A stretch of DNA of 64,000 nt from positions 1,151,346 to 1,215,345 of the forward strand of contig JAHWDD010000012.1 in NCBI GenBank assembly GCA_023897205.1. The letters run 5' to 3'. Within the stretch, counting starts at the first letter, position 1. Each line of letters opens with the position of its first letter. The position numbers and the translations under genes were made by a program. Source of the stretch: Exophiala sp. HKRS030 (Eukaryota > Ascomycota > Eurotiomycetes > Chaetothyriales > Herpotrichiellaceae). Shown in pieces: positions 20,734 through 33,105 of the stretch. The notes below the pieces were generated by a model. The model was given only the letters and a program-made list of their open reading frames with translations. It was not told where the DNA came from and did not search any database.

Positions 20734-22196
20734 CTACATGACATACAATAAGTCGGTATCTATAGCTATGTTAGTAGTGTCAAAGCTGGGGATCATCAAG
20801 GCGGTACTTACTTAGTGGATGTGAGCAACTCAATTGAGGCTTCTGGTCATACTTGGTCGCCAATTCGTCACGAATGCTGTTCAGTAGTTGAACATAACTT
20901 TGATGAGGATTCTTCTTCAAAGCCGTCACGAAAGCCCAACTCATGGCTCCCGTGGCTTGTCCGCCGATTGTAGCGTCTTGACTCGTCTGTGTGTCCTTGC
21001 TACCTGACCACATAATGACATCGGCCGGACTTGTCTTGGTCTGCTTGTTGCGCTCATATGTCGAATTGCCTGTGGTGGCCTTTTTGAACAAGCCCATTGC
21101 CGTCGATGCCATACCACCCAAGTCGCCACGAGCATATGAAGATACGATCGAAAGCAATCCTTGACCAGCTTCTTTGGCCAAGTTGGGTTCTTTGAGCACA
21201 CCTTGAGTAGAGTAAACATATGGAAGATCGAGGGCAGAGCCGGAGTGACATGAGTCGAAAATAGCCGTTAACCGAACGCCTGGTTGTAAACTGTTGACCA
21301 TGATCCGGTGCATTTCGTCGTCCACAATGTGACCAGCGGACCGGAAGTCGACAGGATAAATGACTTCATCGTATCCGTCTTCTTCGTCACCGTCCAAATC
21401 GGGCGTTTGTCCACCGTGACCACTGTAATGGAAGAACAAGGAATCGTTTGGTCGAGCATCCTTGACAAGCCAATGCATGGCTCGCAGAATATTGGCCTTT
21501 GTTGGTTGTGACATGGGGTTTTGCTGATCGTCGGTCAAGGTAACCATATCCTCCCGGGCATAGCCAAAATTCTGGTTCAGATATGTTGACATATTTTTAA
21601 CATCGTTGATACATCCACGCAGCTGGCCTCGTTGTCCAAAATAATTAATACCGATCAGAAGAGCTTTCCGTTTTCCGGTACAATTTGAGTACTGAAAGCT
21701 GTAACTAGCGGGAGCTCCGTGGCCGAACTGCTGGGGTGCTGTTGGAGGTGGAGGAGGACCGCCAGGGCGTTGTTGCTGATAGCCACTGCCGACATTGGGC
21801 ATACCCGGGCGAGGGCCTGTGAAGAAGTCAGTCTCGGTCATCACACCTGTTTAATCCGCTATAGAACGTACCAGGATAACCATTTGGCTGCGGAGGAGGA
21901 GCGCCATAATTGCCATAACCACCCTGCTGAGGCGGAGGAGAGTTATAGCCGTAGGGTGCTACCTGCTGTGGAGGAGGAGGACCACCATATCCTTGTGGAG
22001 GACCGCCATATTGTGGTTGTTGGCCGTAAGGCGGCTGAGGCGAATATGACTGAGGAGGATATCCTCCTTGATTGTAGCCTTGAGGAGGATAACCGGGTTG
22101 CGGCGAGTGTGACTGAGGAGGATAGCCGTAACCGCCGCCCCCACCACTCTGATGTTGCTGAGCACCGTAACCACTCTGGCCTGGGTAGAAGGACAT
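20734..22196 (-). CDS. MCA1: Metacaspase-1 (type I, caspase-like cysteine protease)
   Basis: Three exons on the minus strand: 22196-21872, 21816-20812 and a tiny last exon 20759-20734 that restores the family C-terminus NTDLLYVM; 451 residues. Type I metacaspases are Ca2+-dependent Arg/Lys-specific proteases involved in protein quality control, ageing and cell death. Seen: a prodomain of about 120 residues rich in Pro, Gly, Gln and Tyr with repeated GYPPQ/YSPQP units, then the p20 region [21 protein letters not shown], catalytic His in [10 protein letters not shown] (about 244), acidic loop [19 protein letters not shown], and catalytic Cys in [15 protein letters not shown] (about 299). The p10-like end reads [13 protein letters not shown]. 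Both catalytic residues are present, so the enzyme should be active. Confidence 0.95.
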
Positions 22197-22720
22197 GGCA
22201 CTTTGCACAGGCGTGTCAGGACAGAGGAAGGGTCGGAGACGAGATTTTTATCTTCTTGTGGAGGATTTGGTTGGATTTGTAAGGTGGTGTTGGTGTAGGT
22301 GATGGTATCAAGAAAAGGAAGAGAGGATCGTGTGGTAAGCCCGACACAAGTCCAAGTGTCAACGCAATCTAGCGCCGTGGCTCGGGAAAAAGATGGGTTG
22401 ATCAGGAAGGGTCTAGGGCGGTCGATGTGGAGTCGAGGTCAGTGGAGGGTCGAGGGTCAAGGCTCAAAGAGGGCCAGGAAATGTTTCAGGGACCAGGGGT
22501 CTGAGGACGGGAGTTAGGCGAAGGAGAGTAGCGAGCGAAAAGTATAAGTAATCGATGTCAGATCCGGATATGGGAAAAGTTGTAGAAGTAGGGTAATTAG
22601 CTCGAGGGTTCAGCAGGTGAGGTCGAGGTTTATCTTGAGATTTCGAATTGAGTTTGTCGACAGCTGCGAAGATGCGGACAAAGAGGAGAAGTACTCGGTA
22701 GAATGTCGAGCAGCGTTGGT

Positions 22721-22765
22721 GTCACGGGTCACGGGTCACGTATTCCGGATCACGAGTCACGGGTC
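22721..22765. repeat. Degenerate tandem repeat, unit GGTCACG
   Basis: Successive copies of a GTCACGG-type unit, some interrupted, seen directly in the metacaspase upstream region. Confidence 0.7.
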
Positions 22766-22819
22766 TGGATGAACGCGTACTCGTTGATCGACGTGGCCAA
22801 TCCTCGGAGGGTAGAAGGC

Positions 22820-22856
22820 TTTAGGCACCTTTTTAGGCACCTGAAGAAGCACCTGG
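22820..22856. repeat. Short direct repeat TAGGCACCT
   Basis: Two TTAGGCACCT copies and a third related AGCACCT, closely spaced; origin unknown. Confidence 0.6.
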
Positions 22857-23487
22857 GGAGGCAACTTAGGTAAGGCCGGTACCTAGAAAACGGTGTTACA
22901 GACAGAGGGAAACAAGTCATCAATGCCCAAGTAGAAAGAGCAGGGGCGCTAGTTTATAATATCCCCATAGAATCATCACGAAGACCCCAGTTGGTTTGAT
23001 GGCCAAGGGCTACAGCTGACGAATGTCTGTCTGCACTGCCTTTTAGTGGTTGTTGCATGCCTATGCCTTGAGATCTCACTGCATGGTATACCTAAACATA
23101 TCACATATACGCTAACCATGTCGATGACTTGTAGTTCCATATGTAGGTTCATGCCCTGTTGATCCTGACAATTATTAGTTCATTACCAGGGCTTTGGCAT
23201 GGTTGGCAGCGGGAAGGGCAGGACATGCAGGCTGGAATTGAGTGGCCCATGCCATCCATCATCCATCCATGGGAGTGTTGTCCGAATCTGATCCAATGCC
23301 CCATGGTTTCCATGGACCCTGCATTGCACATCACGGGAGATGGCTATTACTGCTAAGGCCTCCGGGGGGCTTTTGGGCGAGGCCAGGCTTTCTAAGTTTC
23401 CAACTAACTTCACTTCACCCTTCGCCCCGCCCAATTCAGTCAGTTGTTGCCGAAGGAAGCAATGCCCCCGGCCCAAGCGACCTAAAG

Positions 23488-23520
23488 AAGGGCTAACGAG
23501 GGCTAACGAGGCTAACGAAG
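23488..23520. repeat. Tandem repeat, unit GGGCTAACGA
   Basis: Three near-identical units, the third shortened by two bases. Confidence 0.75.
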
Positions 23521-24477
23521 CCCCAATTCCGCACCTGGAATCCTGCATTGAGCCCCAACCACGCCTAACCAAGTAGCGACCTGTCGGTAGGTGCTAATCA
23601 TCTCGACCTGAAACGGTGCAAGCGAATGTTCATCCCTTCTTCCTCCCCTGCAGAAAAGGTCCATGCGACTGGCGATTCAAGTCTCCAGTTAGTTAGTGCG
23701 TACTAAGTAGCCTTAAGTGCCTTGTCTGCATACTTAGTAGCGACTAACCACGACTTCTCCATCGTCACTGGCTGATGGATGCGAGGCAACACAGCCGCTG
23801 CCCTTATCCTTCCATCCCAGATGCTCAGGTCTAAAGAGCGTCATTAGGGTTATGTCTTGATGTGTCTGCTGTGCTGTGCTATGCTATGCTGTATACCAAC
23901 TTCCCATCGCCTGCTCCGTAACCTTGAATTATTCACAGCCAGGAATCAATATCTGGTCGCCAACTAGCCCTGTCTACCACAAGCAGCCCTTCTCGTGGCC
24001 GTCCACGTGGCACAACATGTGTTTTTGTCGTCTATACCATCCATCGCTTCAACCAAAGCCCAGATCGGTATCGACCTCTCGCTAACTCCCCTGTAGATTC
24101 GCTACCCTGACGGCCTTTTCAGCTAACGCCACCATCGACTCTCAATCACAAACCCGCCAAAACCTGTCAGCTTTGATGCGCACAACGCTCCGTTTTGGAA
24201 GTCCACGCCCAATAAGCTCCCTATCTTGTTGAACCTGACAGACAGAGAGAGACAGTTGTGATTCCCATAACCGAGATTCCGTACTTTTGCCTGGCCTGTG
24301 CCGCTCCGGTCCGCATGGCACTGACCACCTTTTTTGGTAGACGGCGTTCCCGAGCACACAAATCTAGTTTCAAAACGGGGACTAAGGGGGATCAAGGCTT
24401 AGCAAAACTCAAGTCGGACGGGGAATTCTTGTGTTGTGGCATTTCTCTCTCTGTGTGTGTCTCTCCTGTGACGTCGC

Positions 24478-24497
24478 GTCATGTCATGTCATGTCAT
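24478..24497. repeat. GTCAT simple repeat
   Basis: Consecutive ATGTC pentanucleotides upstream of nothing recognised. Confidence 0.7.
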
Positions 24498-24903
24498 TCT
24501 CCCATTGATTTGGTACACAGATGCTACTGACAGGCTCAGGCTATGGCTACTTCCGGCCTCGACGGGGCTCTCCTGGTCACCCTGCTCACGTCACAAGGTT
24601 TCCAGAATTGGTTGATCTCTTCGCGTCCCTGTTCCTCTGACTTGTTGGCTGTAACCACTCCTCTCCTAATCTAGCATTCACAACACGGGCTCTTGCCTCG
24701 TATTCGCGCTCGTGGTCTGGGACCGTTGCCAAGCTTCGGGATGCTTGTAGTCCATGCCTCATACAACCTTCCATGCCACGTTCTGCAATATCTGAATATT
24801 GTCAGAGCCGCTTGTTGTGACGTGTGAAGTTGTGGCTGATGAGGGCCTTTGTTCGACAGCGAAGTGATCGTGATCTTCGTGCGCTCCATGTTCCGCTTGC
24901 TTT

Positions 24904-26715
24904 TCATCGCCTGGGCATTCCTCTTCCTCTTCCTCTCAGTGCTCTTTGTGCTGCCCCTGGAGGAAGCCCTCTCTGTGGTGCTTGAGGTTGTTGACTTTCC
25001 TCGTTTTTGATCGTCTCATCCACACTCAAGATCAGACATGCTGCTTCCACAGCCGCCGAGATGGCATTGACCTTGACTAGAGCAGGTTCCCACACGAAAG
25101 CTTCCATGTTGTTTCGAACTCCTTCATGGTCAAAGTCAACTCCTGCCCATGTAGCTCCTTTTCGATGTTCCACCCGCAGTCTATTGAGAATATCTGTCGC
25201 ATCAAATCCAGCATTGTCGCACAATTGTCGAGGAATGATTTCCAGAGCTTTGGCGAAAGCTTTGACCACTGCTTGTTGTTTATGAGGAACATTCTTGTCT
25301 GCATATTGATGAATATACCCTGAGATCTCCATCTCGGTCGCTCCACCACCTGCAACAATAGTATTGTTTCTCAACGCTCGTTTAACGATCATGATAGCAT
25401 CATGTAACGACCGCTCGACTTCTGCAATGAACTGTTCGGCGCCACCTCGGAGTACCAGAGTACACGTCTTGGCCTCTGGACATTCGCTGAATAGATTGTA
25501 TCTTTCACCACCAATTTGTCGCTCATCGAACGCGCCGCAAGTCCCGAGATGTGAGGGTTGAATGTCTGAGCATGTTGACTGGATGACAGCACCTGTAGCT
25601 TGACAAACACGTTCGAGATCTTCTGCAGCAACTCGTCCCGCACAGAAAATATCCCTATCGGCAAAGTATTGTGTTGCCAGATCACCAATCGGCAACTTTG
25701 ACAAGACCACCTTCGCACCAGTCTTGTAAAGGGCCTCCATCTTATTGTAAATAATCTGCCATTCGGCATCGACAATTGCTTGGTATTCAGAGACCTGCTC
25801 GACTCGGACTTCAGCATTGTCTCTTTCCGCCTTCAATTCTAGCTCCACATTCAATGCCACGATCTTAGGGTTTTTGAAAGATTTCGGTTGTTGTTCGAAT
25901 CCAGCGTAGGAGAATGTCTTCTTGAAGGCCACACCATCCACGAATAGTGAATCTTCCAAGGCACCACCGGTTATCTTTTTGATTCCAATCAGTTTCTCAT
26001 TGAGGTCTTCCTGATCCAGTGAAAGAACGGCATCGACAACCACTGTAGCCATAGTCAGCACATGTCAATTCCTACCCCTTGGTGGCTAAAACATACTCTT
26101 GGTGAAAAATCCGGCATTGCGATGAATCAACTTGGAACTCATCGCCGTGGCGGCCAACTTCCTCAAGGTGTCGTACTTGTTACCCTCATTTGTATTGACG
26201 CTGATCTCTTTGATTTTGTTAATGGCCATCTGGCTCGCCCTCCTCAATCCTTTAATAATGGTCTGTGTGCTCACGCCCTGCTCGACGAACTCTTTGACCT
26301 CCTTCAGAATCTCACCGGCCAGAACCACAACACTCGTCGTTCCATCACCGACTTCGGCGTCCTGAGACCGCGCAATATCCGTCAGAATACGTGCCGCCGG
26401 GTGCACAATATCGAGTAACTTCATCACCGTCGCACCGTCATTGGTAATCGTCTGTCGTCCATTGGCGTCGACGAGGAGTAGATCTCCGCCGTAGGGTCCG
26501 AGCGTGGATTTGATTGTGTTCTGCACTGCTAGACAGGCATTTATGTTGGACAAAACCTGACCTTTGCCTTGGGAAGCGTCGGTGCCTGTGAAAGTCGATC
26601 GTTAGCCATTGGAACCCCTTGACTATACCGCGCGGGGAGAGGGGCCTGGAGAGCGCGGGCACTCACCTTCTTTCAGGACGATGATTGTGGGCGTTTGCCC
26701 TCCAAAAGCTGCCAT
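24904..26715 (-). CDS. CCT7: T-complex protein 1 subunit eta (CCT7)
   Basis: Three exons on the minus strand: 26715-26667, 26585-26097 and 26042-24904; 558 residues. This is one of the eight subunits of the cytosolic chaperonin CCT/TRiC, which folds actin and tubulin in an ATP-dependent cycle. Seen: N-terminal [17 protein letters not shown] then [17 protein letters not shown], nucleotide-binding [11 protein letters not shown] and [16 protein letters not shown] (the GDGTT phosphate loop), eta-specific [11 protein letters not shown] at the second splice joint, and the equatorial return [16 protein letters not shown], with a Gly/Arg-rich C-terminal tail. The splice joints restore the conserved phase at each point. 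The upstream partner in the folding pathway, prefoldin 6, lies about 12 kb away in the same window, though they are not adjacent. Confidence 0.96.
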
Positions 26716-27214
26716 GTTCAAATTCTGTGTCCGTCAAAGGGTTATGAAATTGTTGGCGGAGGGAGGGGTTTTGTACTGGTTCCGCTCTGCACTGTGACGA
26801 TTCTGGCAGCCTTTCGAAACTTTTTTGATAATTCCCATGTAAATCTTGGCATGGTTTTGTACTCCGCAGTATATCCCTCTACGGCGAGTCATTGAGGCAG
26901 GGGAAGTACGCGTCCCTTCACGTCCTCATATCTGATCGATGCGGGGTTTAAGATATTTCGAGTCATCCATCTCCTACCAAAGTCCATGTTAAATCATGTA
27001 ATCTATCAGGCATACCAAACAAAGGTGAGTCATACACATGGCATTGGCATATCAATATGTGATTTTGGAAGTTCTGTGAGCGCCTTGCAGGGTCTTCCCT
27101 GTCAACCACTTTGCGCACAGGCACGAGTGAATTCTAGTTATAGAAAGTCACAACGGGACTTGTCAAGTCTTCTCTACATATTCTTAGCAAAGAGAGGTTC
27201 ATTGAATCGACGAC
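26716..27214. promoter_or_regulatory. Divergent spacer, CCT7 / P-loop kinase
   Basis: A 0.5-kb spacer between two divergent starts; probably carries both promoters. A long frame crosses it (26986-27360) but only its end is real coding sequence. Confidence 0.4.
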
Positions 27215-27964
27215 ATGACAGAGGCAGACGGAGAAACATTCAGATCCTCAATCCCCAAGTCTTGATCGACCAGTTGGAAAAATCCGAGGACGACAAGCGA
27301 CCCATAGTCATCATGATGTGTGGGATATCAGGTACGTCTCGCAGAGTGAGGAGCTTATAACAACACAGAAGCCGCATTTCTGCATAAGTCCTTTGCATCT
27401 GCGCCAAACTATAACTCCACGTATCCGTCGAATTACACTCGTTTGTCCATATGAAGCATGTTGCCAACCAAAGAGACACACATCAATAGGCGCTGGCAAA
27501 ACCACTCTATCCACACTCCTGACCACACAGCTTCCGCAGCTCAACTTCCAAAACCTCTCGATCGACCGGATCATCCACGCCACGCACGGCATGTACTCGA
27601 TCGACTACCCGGCCGAGCTTTACGCACAATATCAGACCGAAGCCGAATCCGTCTTCCACTCGTCGACTATCCGGCTTCTGCAGCAAACGCCACCAGCGAA
27701 TATAATTCTCGACCGCTCGTTTTACGCCAGGAAAGATCGCGATCAGTATCGGAAGATAGTGCAGGACAACGGGGAAGGCCTGTGCTGGTGTACTTCGATG
27801 TGCAGAGGGATGTGTTGTGGCGTAGGATTGAGCAGAGGAAGGCAAGTATTGGTGGCAGGAGTGCTGATGCGGCGTTTGAGATGACCGAGGAGGTTTTGGA
27901 TCGGTACCTACAAGGGTTTGAGGTGCCGAGTGGAGAGGGCGAGATCGTCGTCAGAGTTGTTTAA
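27215..27964 (+). CDS. Small P-loop kinase (AAA_33-like), two apparent frameshifts
   Basis: Two exons, 27215-27331 and 27490-27964, with intron GTACGT...TAG. Conceptual length is about 197 residues. Seen: Walker A GISGAGKTT rebuilt exactly across the splice, a DRIIHATHGMYSIDYPA region, Walker-B-like NIILDRSFYARKDRDQYR, and a C-terminal FDVQRDVLWRRIEQRK...GFEVPSGEGE. This is the AAA_33 family of ATP-binding proteins, related to zeta-toxin/kinase-like P-loop proteins; its substrate in fungi is not established. Two 4-base homopolymers break the frame: the C-run at 27255-27258, where one more C would connect ATG 27215 (MTEADGETFRSS) to QVLIDQLEKSE, and the G-run at 27771-27774, where one more G would connect KIVQDN to GRPVLVYFDV. 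With both added, exon phases and length agree. Either assembly errors or a decaying gene. Confidence 0.68.
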
Positions 27965-28224
27965 CGGATTCGCTCGTATAGTACGTACTGCTCGGGATTG
28001 AGAACTTCATGTTCTTGGAATCATCTGTGGCCTTAGATACTCTGCTTACCGTGTCCTATTCACATGCAGAATTCCCCTTTAAACAATACACAGAAATTGT
28101 TTCTACCAAAGACCACATTACTATGACAGAAAATCATCATATTCATTACCAAGCACCAGCTCTGGATATACACGCTACACAAAACATACCGACCAGCCGC
28201 GATTAAAACCCACATTTTTAGAGA

Positions 28225-30299
28225 CTAATACTGCTTGGCCGTGTAATACTCATACTTGGGCGCGAGATTCTTGCGCCACTTGCGGCCCCAGATCATCAAG
28301 GGCACACATGTCAAGGCCACAGCAATCGCAAGACATCCCAGCAGTACAAACATGTTGTACACGCCCATCCCAGCCATCCAGGGGCTTAGGGCAAACACCA
28401 GCGCCGTGGAAATGATGTTGCGCACGAACACGACCGATGTCAGTGCGTCACCGAGGATCTGTTCGACGTTCTCATGGTCAGTGTTTCGTCACTCCGAGAA
28501 GAATTTGATGGTGTTTTGATGGTTTCAGAAAGGGGGGAATGGTGGAAACTCACGTATTGGTAGCAATCTTGGCAGTAGGTGAGAGCGATGTCGCCGCAGC
28601 CGCCGATGGCAACGCCGATGAAACCCGCGCCCACCGCGTTGATTTGCCATGCCATACCCTATGTTTTTTCATCGGGTTAGTAAAGATTAACTTCCTTTCG
28701 TCGGCGATATGGGCAATGCTAATGCTCACCTTGGCAATCGTCAACCCGAACATGAATAAGCCGATGGGCATGCAGATGCCAGGAACGATAAAAAGCCACA
28801 ATCTGGTCTCCGGCTCGTAAATACCCTTGCGGCGCTTGGCGACTTGGACAATGAAATAGTCGTTCAACGGTCCACCGAAGATGCTGCCTATGATGGCACC
28901 AATGGCCGGAGGGATATTCATGTTGCCGACGCCCGCGGCGCTGAAGTTATACGGCTCGAACGGGTACAGCGTGGCCTGGGTGACGGCGAGTACGGCCAGC
29001 ATGGCGATGAGAAAGCCATACTGCAGCGCAGTGAACATGACCGCGGGGAATGTCGCGAGGATCTGGAATGGCTGGTAGATGTGGATCCACAGGCTGCGGT
29101 TCTGCTCTGAGGCCTGTTTTTCCAAACTCCAGAACGCGAGGCGTTTCGACAGCGGGTGCATGGGGATGGTGGTGTCGATCTCGACGATACGGCGACGCTC
29201 GTTCTTGGCTGCTTCCGTGGTGTCGACGTTGACGGATCCGATGCGCGCTTTGCTCGTGCTGGAGGTTTTGGTCAGGCCTTCGTCGTCCGCTGATGACGAG
29301 GTCATGGTCACGTCGTGGCCGGTGAGGACGAGGGGTGTGTATTTGGATTCCTCGAGGAAGAGAATCATGGCCAGTGTGATGGTGCCCATGAAGATGGTGC
29401 AGTACCAGTATGTCCAGCGCCAGCCTTGTGGTGATATGGCCACGTAGCCTGATGCGACGGGTCCGAACTAAAGGGGTCGAGGATCAGTATTTTAATGCTG
29501 CAATGCACGTTTGCACTCTTGGCTTCCTTGTTGAAAGAGACACTTACATAGTTTCCGATAATCACGATTGCCAGATAAATTCCATTCATCGTACCACGTT
29601 GATGAACAAAGAAGAGATCGGCAACCTGAGAGAACAACATCAGCACCACGCTCGAGCCATACAACCAGATGAAAACAGGGCAGAACGCACAGTGACTTGG
29701 AAAAGCGCCTCGTTGACAGCTCCAGCCAAACCCATAATGACGTTAGTCGCAATCATATCGGCGACGGTCATCATCTTTGCCTGCCAGATGGCCGTTGCAA
29801 GCATGATGAGGGCGGTGATGATATAAATGGGTCGTCGTCCGAATTTGAGACCGAGAGGAACAAAGAAGATACATCCAACCGAGAGGCCGGCCATGTTGGC
29901 GGCATACCCGTTGTTAAGGGTATCATAACTCATGCCGAGCTCCTCGTTGAAGGCTTGCCAGAGTGGGACGGCGACGCATAGACTGTAAAGAAGAAGAAAA
30001 AGGAGAGTCAGAATGAATCTGGGTCGATCGTTTTCGATGAGAGTAGGGCGTACATTGCAAAGATCATAAGCGCGTAGAGGCAAAGAAGCGTCATATGGAC
30101 GGTCTTGCGGAACGTGCTCCAGTTCTGAGTCGGGATATTAGCTATCAGCGCACAATAGGTTATAACATCACCGTCGACTTACCAAGGGCTGATTGGGATC
30201 TGCATTTGGCTGAGGAGCGAGCAGGATCTTGGACCCAGCCGAGTCCTCAATCCTCTGCGTTCCAGGAGGGAGCCGTTCATCGATGTCTGCGCTGGACAT
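28225..30299 (-). CDS. MFS transporter, HOL1-like (DHA1) family
   Basis: Seven exons on the minus strand: 30299-30183, 30124-30054, 29982-29691, 29625-29548, 29467-28730, 28658-28554 and 28458-28225; 544 residues. All six introns have GT...AG ends and phases that restore an unbroken frame. About 12 membrane helices in two halves, with the MFS loop motif GLKFGRRPIYI between helices 2 and 3, and a long charged cytoplasmic loop in the middle (about residues 265-330). The N-terminus PNADPNQPLNWSTFRK and GLAGAVNEALFQVTVADLFF resemble the HOL1-like drug:H+ antiporter group. Yeast Hol1 imports polyamines and other cations; the same substrate here is inference, supported by the neighbouring amine-oxidase and amidase genes. 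Confidence 0.88.
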
Positions 30300-31599
30300 G
30301 GTTGCTCAACCAGGCTGTGGTTGCTAGACTGTAGAGATGTTCCGAGAAGGGGAGAAAGGCTGAGTGATACCTAGATCTATCTCGCAAGCGCTGCGCCCGA
30401 GACAAGAAAGAGTGGTTTACATCCACCTCATGTACATTGAAGATGGTCCAGAAGATATATCCAGCTGGGGGCTCGGATCTTGTTGTTGATCGCTGACTGT
30501 TCCGTAGATCACTACCCGAGTATTTACCACTGTTTCGTTATCTGGCAGACCCAGCGAAACGGTGGACTTTGCCACGCAATACACCATGATCGGATAGCTC
30601 CTCGAGTCTCGACCACTCCGGTATTCTGGAGGCAGAAATGCTTGAGGGGTAAACTCTGACCGGGGGCTAGAAGTGTGGAAGGTCATGTCCGCTTGCTGGC
30701 AGGGCTTGGATCAAATGGATCCTTGACTGACTAGAGATCGCAGGGTTCTGATATGCTTTGCAGATGGGCCAATGAAACCACAATCCGCCGAATTAGGCTC
30801 TCATGGGCACGGGAAGAATGATCCCAGGGCGACTAGACCAGGGGGCGTTTGCGCCGGCGACTTTGACAAAGTACCTACAAAGGAGATGTTTAACATTCGT
30901 GGCTGGGTCCAATCGTTTGTGATTGAGTGGCCACTGGTCTGGGAGATGGTTATCAGGAAGTGCCCGTCAAGAACATTCTGATCTGCTTATGATTTCCCAT
31001 TGTGGAGATGGTCCAACTCGGCATTCGACGTTGGCATGGGTTTCGTACGAACGGCGAGCTAGACACAGAGCACGGTAGATAAGTTATATTCTGATCTCCC
31101 TGAAAGATTGTTAGTTTGGACAGATTTGAAGACAGAATCATCATGCCGACGTTGGCACCTTGAATCAGCTAGTTATTTATTCCGGCTAATCCGCCAATCC
31201 TCTTCCATTCCGCCGTAGGGTTGGCATATTCGAGATAGCGATGCAGCGCAGATCCCTGTTCCCAAATCCAGCAAGACACTTACTAGTTAGAACCCAGTAC
31301 TCTAGTTTTCAGGGCGTTGTGCTTAGGACTTGGTTCACACCACGGCTGATGTAGTCAGTCAACCTTCAGTGCCACGTGGGAAATGCTGCACTCCAGCCTC
31401 TTATCTAAGACTAGATGTTCATGTAATTCTACTGGTGGTGTGCACTATGCTAAATGCGAAAGTCAGATGAAGATAGAATGTTTTATACAATCGGGCACTG
31501 AGGACTTTTGATTGCACACGATCAGGAGATCAGTACGCATGAAGCAGATGTTAAATTCTAGTATGATCGCGTAGCCAGTCTCGTCAGTCCAATCATCGC
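30300..31599. other. Spacer, MFS gene / FAD oxidase
   Basis: 1.3 kb holding the MFS promoter and FAD oxidase 3' region. Short frames only, nothing recognised. Confidence 0.45.
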
Positions 31600-33105
31600 T
31601 CAACCAAACCATCGAGCGAGAGCACCCTCGGGACTCATCCCGTTTATTCTCTGCTCCGAGCAAGCAAATTCATCTCTAGGAAACCAATCCAAGATCTCAG
31701 CCTCGCGCCCTGTCACCATGCTGGCCAGAGCCTTCCCACTCAGCCACGAATGGACCATGCCATAGCCATTGAACCCTGCGGCAATCCACTCACCTCCAAC
31801 GGCAGGATCACATTCTTCTCGTCCCGACACATGAGTCTTGACGCGGTCTACAAGTGGTAGATCATCACCGGTGAAGCCCATGATTCCAGTCCACTTCTTC
31901 TCGATCTTTGCGCCTTGACCGTGGAGGAAGGCTCTTCCGGGCACCTGTTCGAGATGCTCCAGGCATTGTGCGCTCAATTCGCTGTCGTCGGTGTTGCCGA
32001 TATCTTGATCCCTTTCCAGACCGCCTTGGAGGAGGCCGCCGCCCAAATATAACGATCCATCCTCACCAGGAGACTGGGTGATGTAGTCGAATCCTTGCGC
32101 CCACATTGTGCTCCATGACCTTTTCGCCCCGACACGGGGAAATTCATCTGGCACCGATTGAACTGTCATTTGACCACGTAAAGGCCATATCTTGCCTCGG
32201 AGGACGGGCAGGAGGTGTGATGCAAAAGCGTTTGTGCAATGGATGACATGTTTGGCTGAAATGTTTCCCCTCGATGTTTGAACTTGGTATGGATGGGTAG
32301 CAGAATCGCTACGCTGGACGCCAGTCGCCGGTGTGTGGGTTTCAAGACTGACGTTCCCACCTTCAAGCAATCTGGACAGAACAGCGCCGACAAATCGATA
32401 TGGCCATGCCGCTCCTGCTGGACCACGAAGACAGCCAAAAGCATTAACAACCCCCAAATCCTACCACAGAATGTTAGTCATTCGGATAAGCGCAAGACTT
32501 CGTTGGGGATTGCCTACCTTCAATTCTGCCTCTCCTTCATGTACCGTCCACCGCTCACGTTCATGAGGGAAGTCGGCCAACCAAGTCTCGCGATTGATTT
32601 TCGCGGCCTCCCAAGCCTCTCGGTCATAATACACACTGTAGGCTTCCACCCTCCTCACCAAACCAACCTTACCAGCTTCGCCGAGCAACTCAGCCTCCTT
32701 GACAAAAGCATCCAGATGCGCCAGTCGAAAGTTGGTGATCTTGATAGCGCTCTCCTTGCCCAGGTGTTCCTTCAACGCAGAATAATCCACGATCGGCACC
32801 GCCTTGATATGCCCGCCGTTTCGCCCTGTGGCGCCCGACAGAACTCGCCTGGCTTCGAGGATGACTATTTTGAGAGATTCATCGAGTCTGAGGAGATGCT
32901 GGGCTGTACTGATGGCCGTGATGCCCGAGCCGATGATGACCACGTCCGCCGTCTGTGGCAGGGTCTCAGACTGCTTGTCCGCAAACGGAAGAACTGGCTC
33001 TTGCCAGAACGATATCGTGGGGTCTGTTACCGGCGTGCCCGGATCTGCGTATAGTTTGGCTATCAGTTCCGGTGGGAGGATACTTGATATGCTTGCATCT
33101 CCCAT
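31600..33105 (-). CDS. FAD-dependent DAO-family amine oxidoreductase
   Basis: Two exons on the minus strand, 33105-32518 and 32460-31600, intron GTAGGC...TAG; 482 residues. The DAO family (glycine oxidase, sarcosine oxidase, gamma-glutamylputrescine oxidase) oxidises C-N bonds with FAD and releases H2O2 and ammonia or amine. Seen: dinucleotide-binding ADVVIIGSGITAISTAQHLL (about residues 53-72), ILEARRVLSGATGRNGGHI (FAD ribityl contact, GATGRNGG), and the C-terminal FAD closure GGEWIAAGFNGYGMVHSWLSGKALA. The RNGGH and GFNGYGM motifs are most like fungal relatives of bacterial PuuB/OrdL. Start ATG at 33105 is the first in frame. The gene is divergent from the amidase; the two starts are about 720 bp apart. 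Confidence 0.9.

Larger units (their letters stand above)
22197..24903. other. Gene-free spacer, metacaspase / CCT7
   Basis: 2.7 kb without a convincing gene. It contains several short degenerate tandem repeats (see separate entries), G/A-rich stretches next to the metacaspase start, and a mixed region leading to the CCT7 3' end. Only short unrelated frames are present. Confidence 0.5.

Noticed and set aside
21719..22282. 187-codon plus-strand frame rich in His and Glu
   Set aside because: Opposite metacaspase exon 1; composition reflects the Pro/Gln repeat on the other strand.
27215..27800. Alternative splicing to rescue the P-loop kinase frame
   Set aside because: No GT-AG pair restores the frame without losing conserved residues; one-base insertions fit both phases and length.
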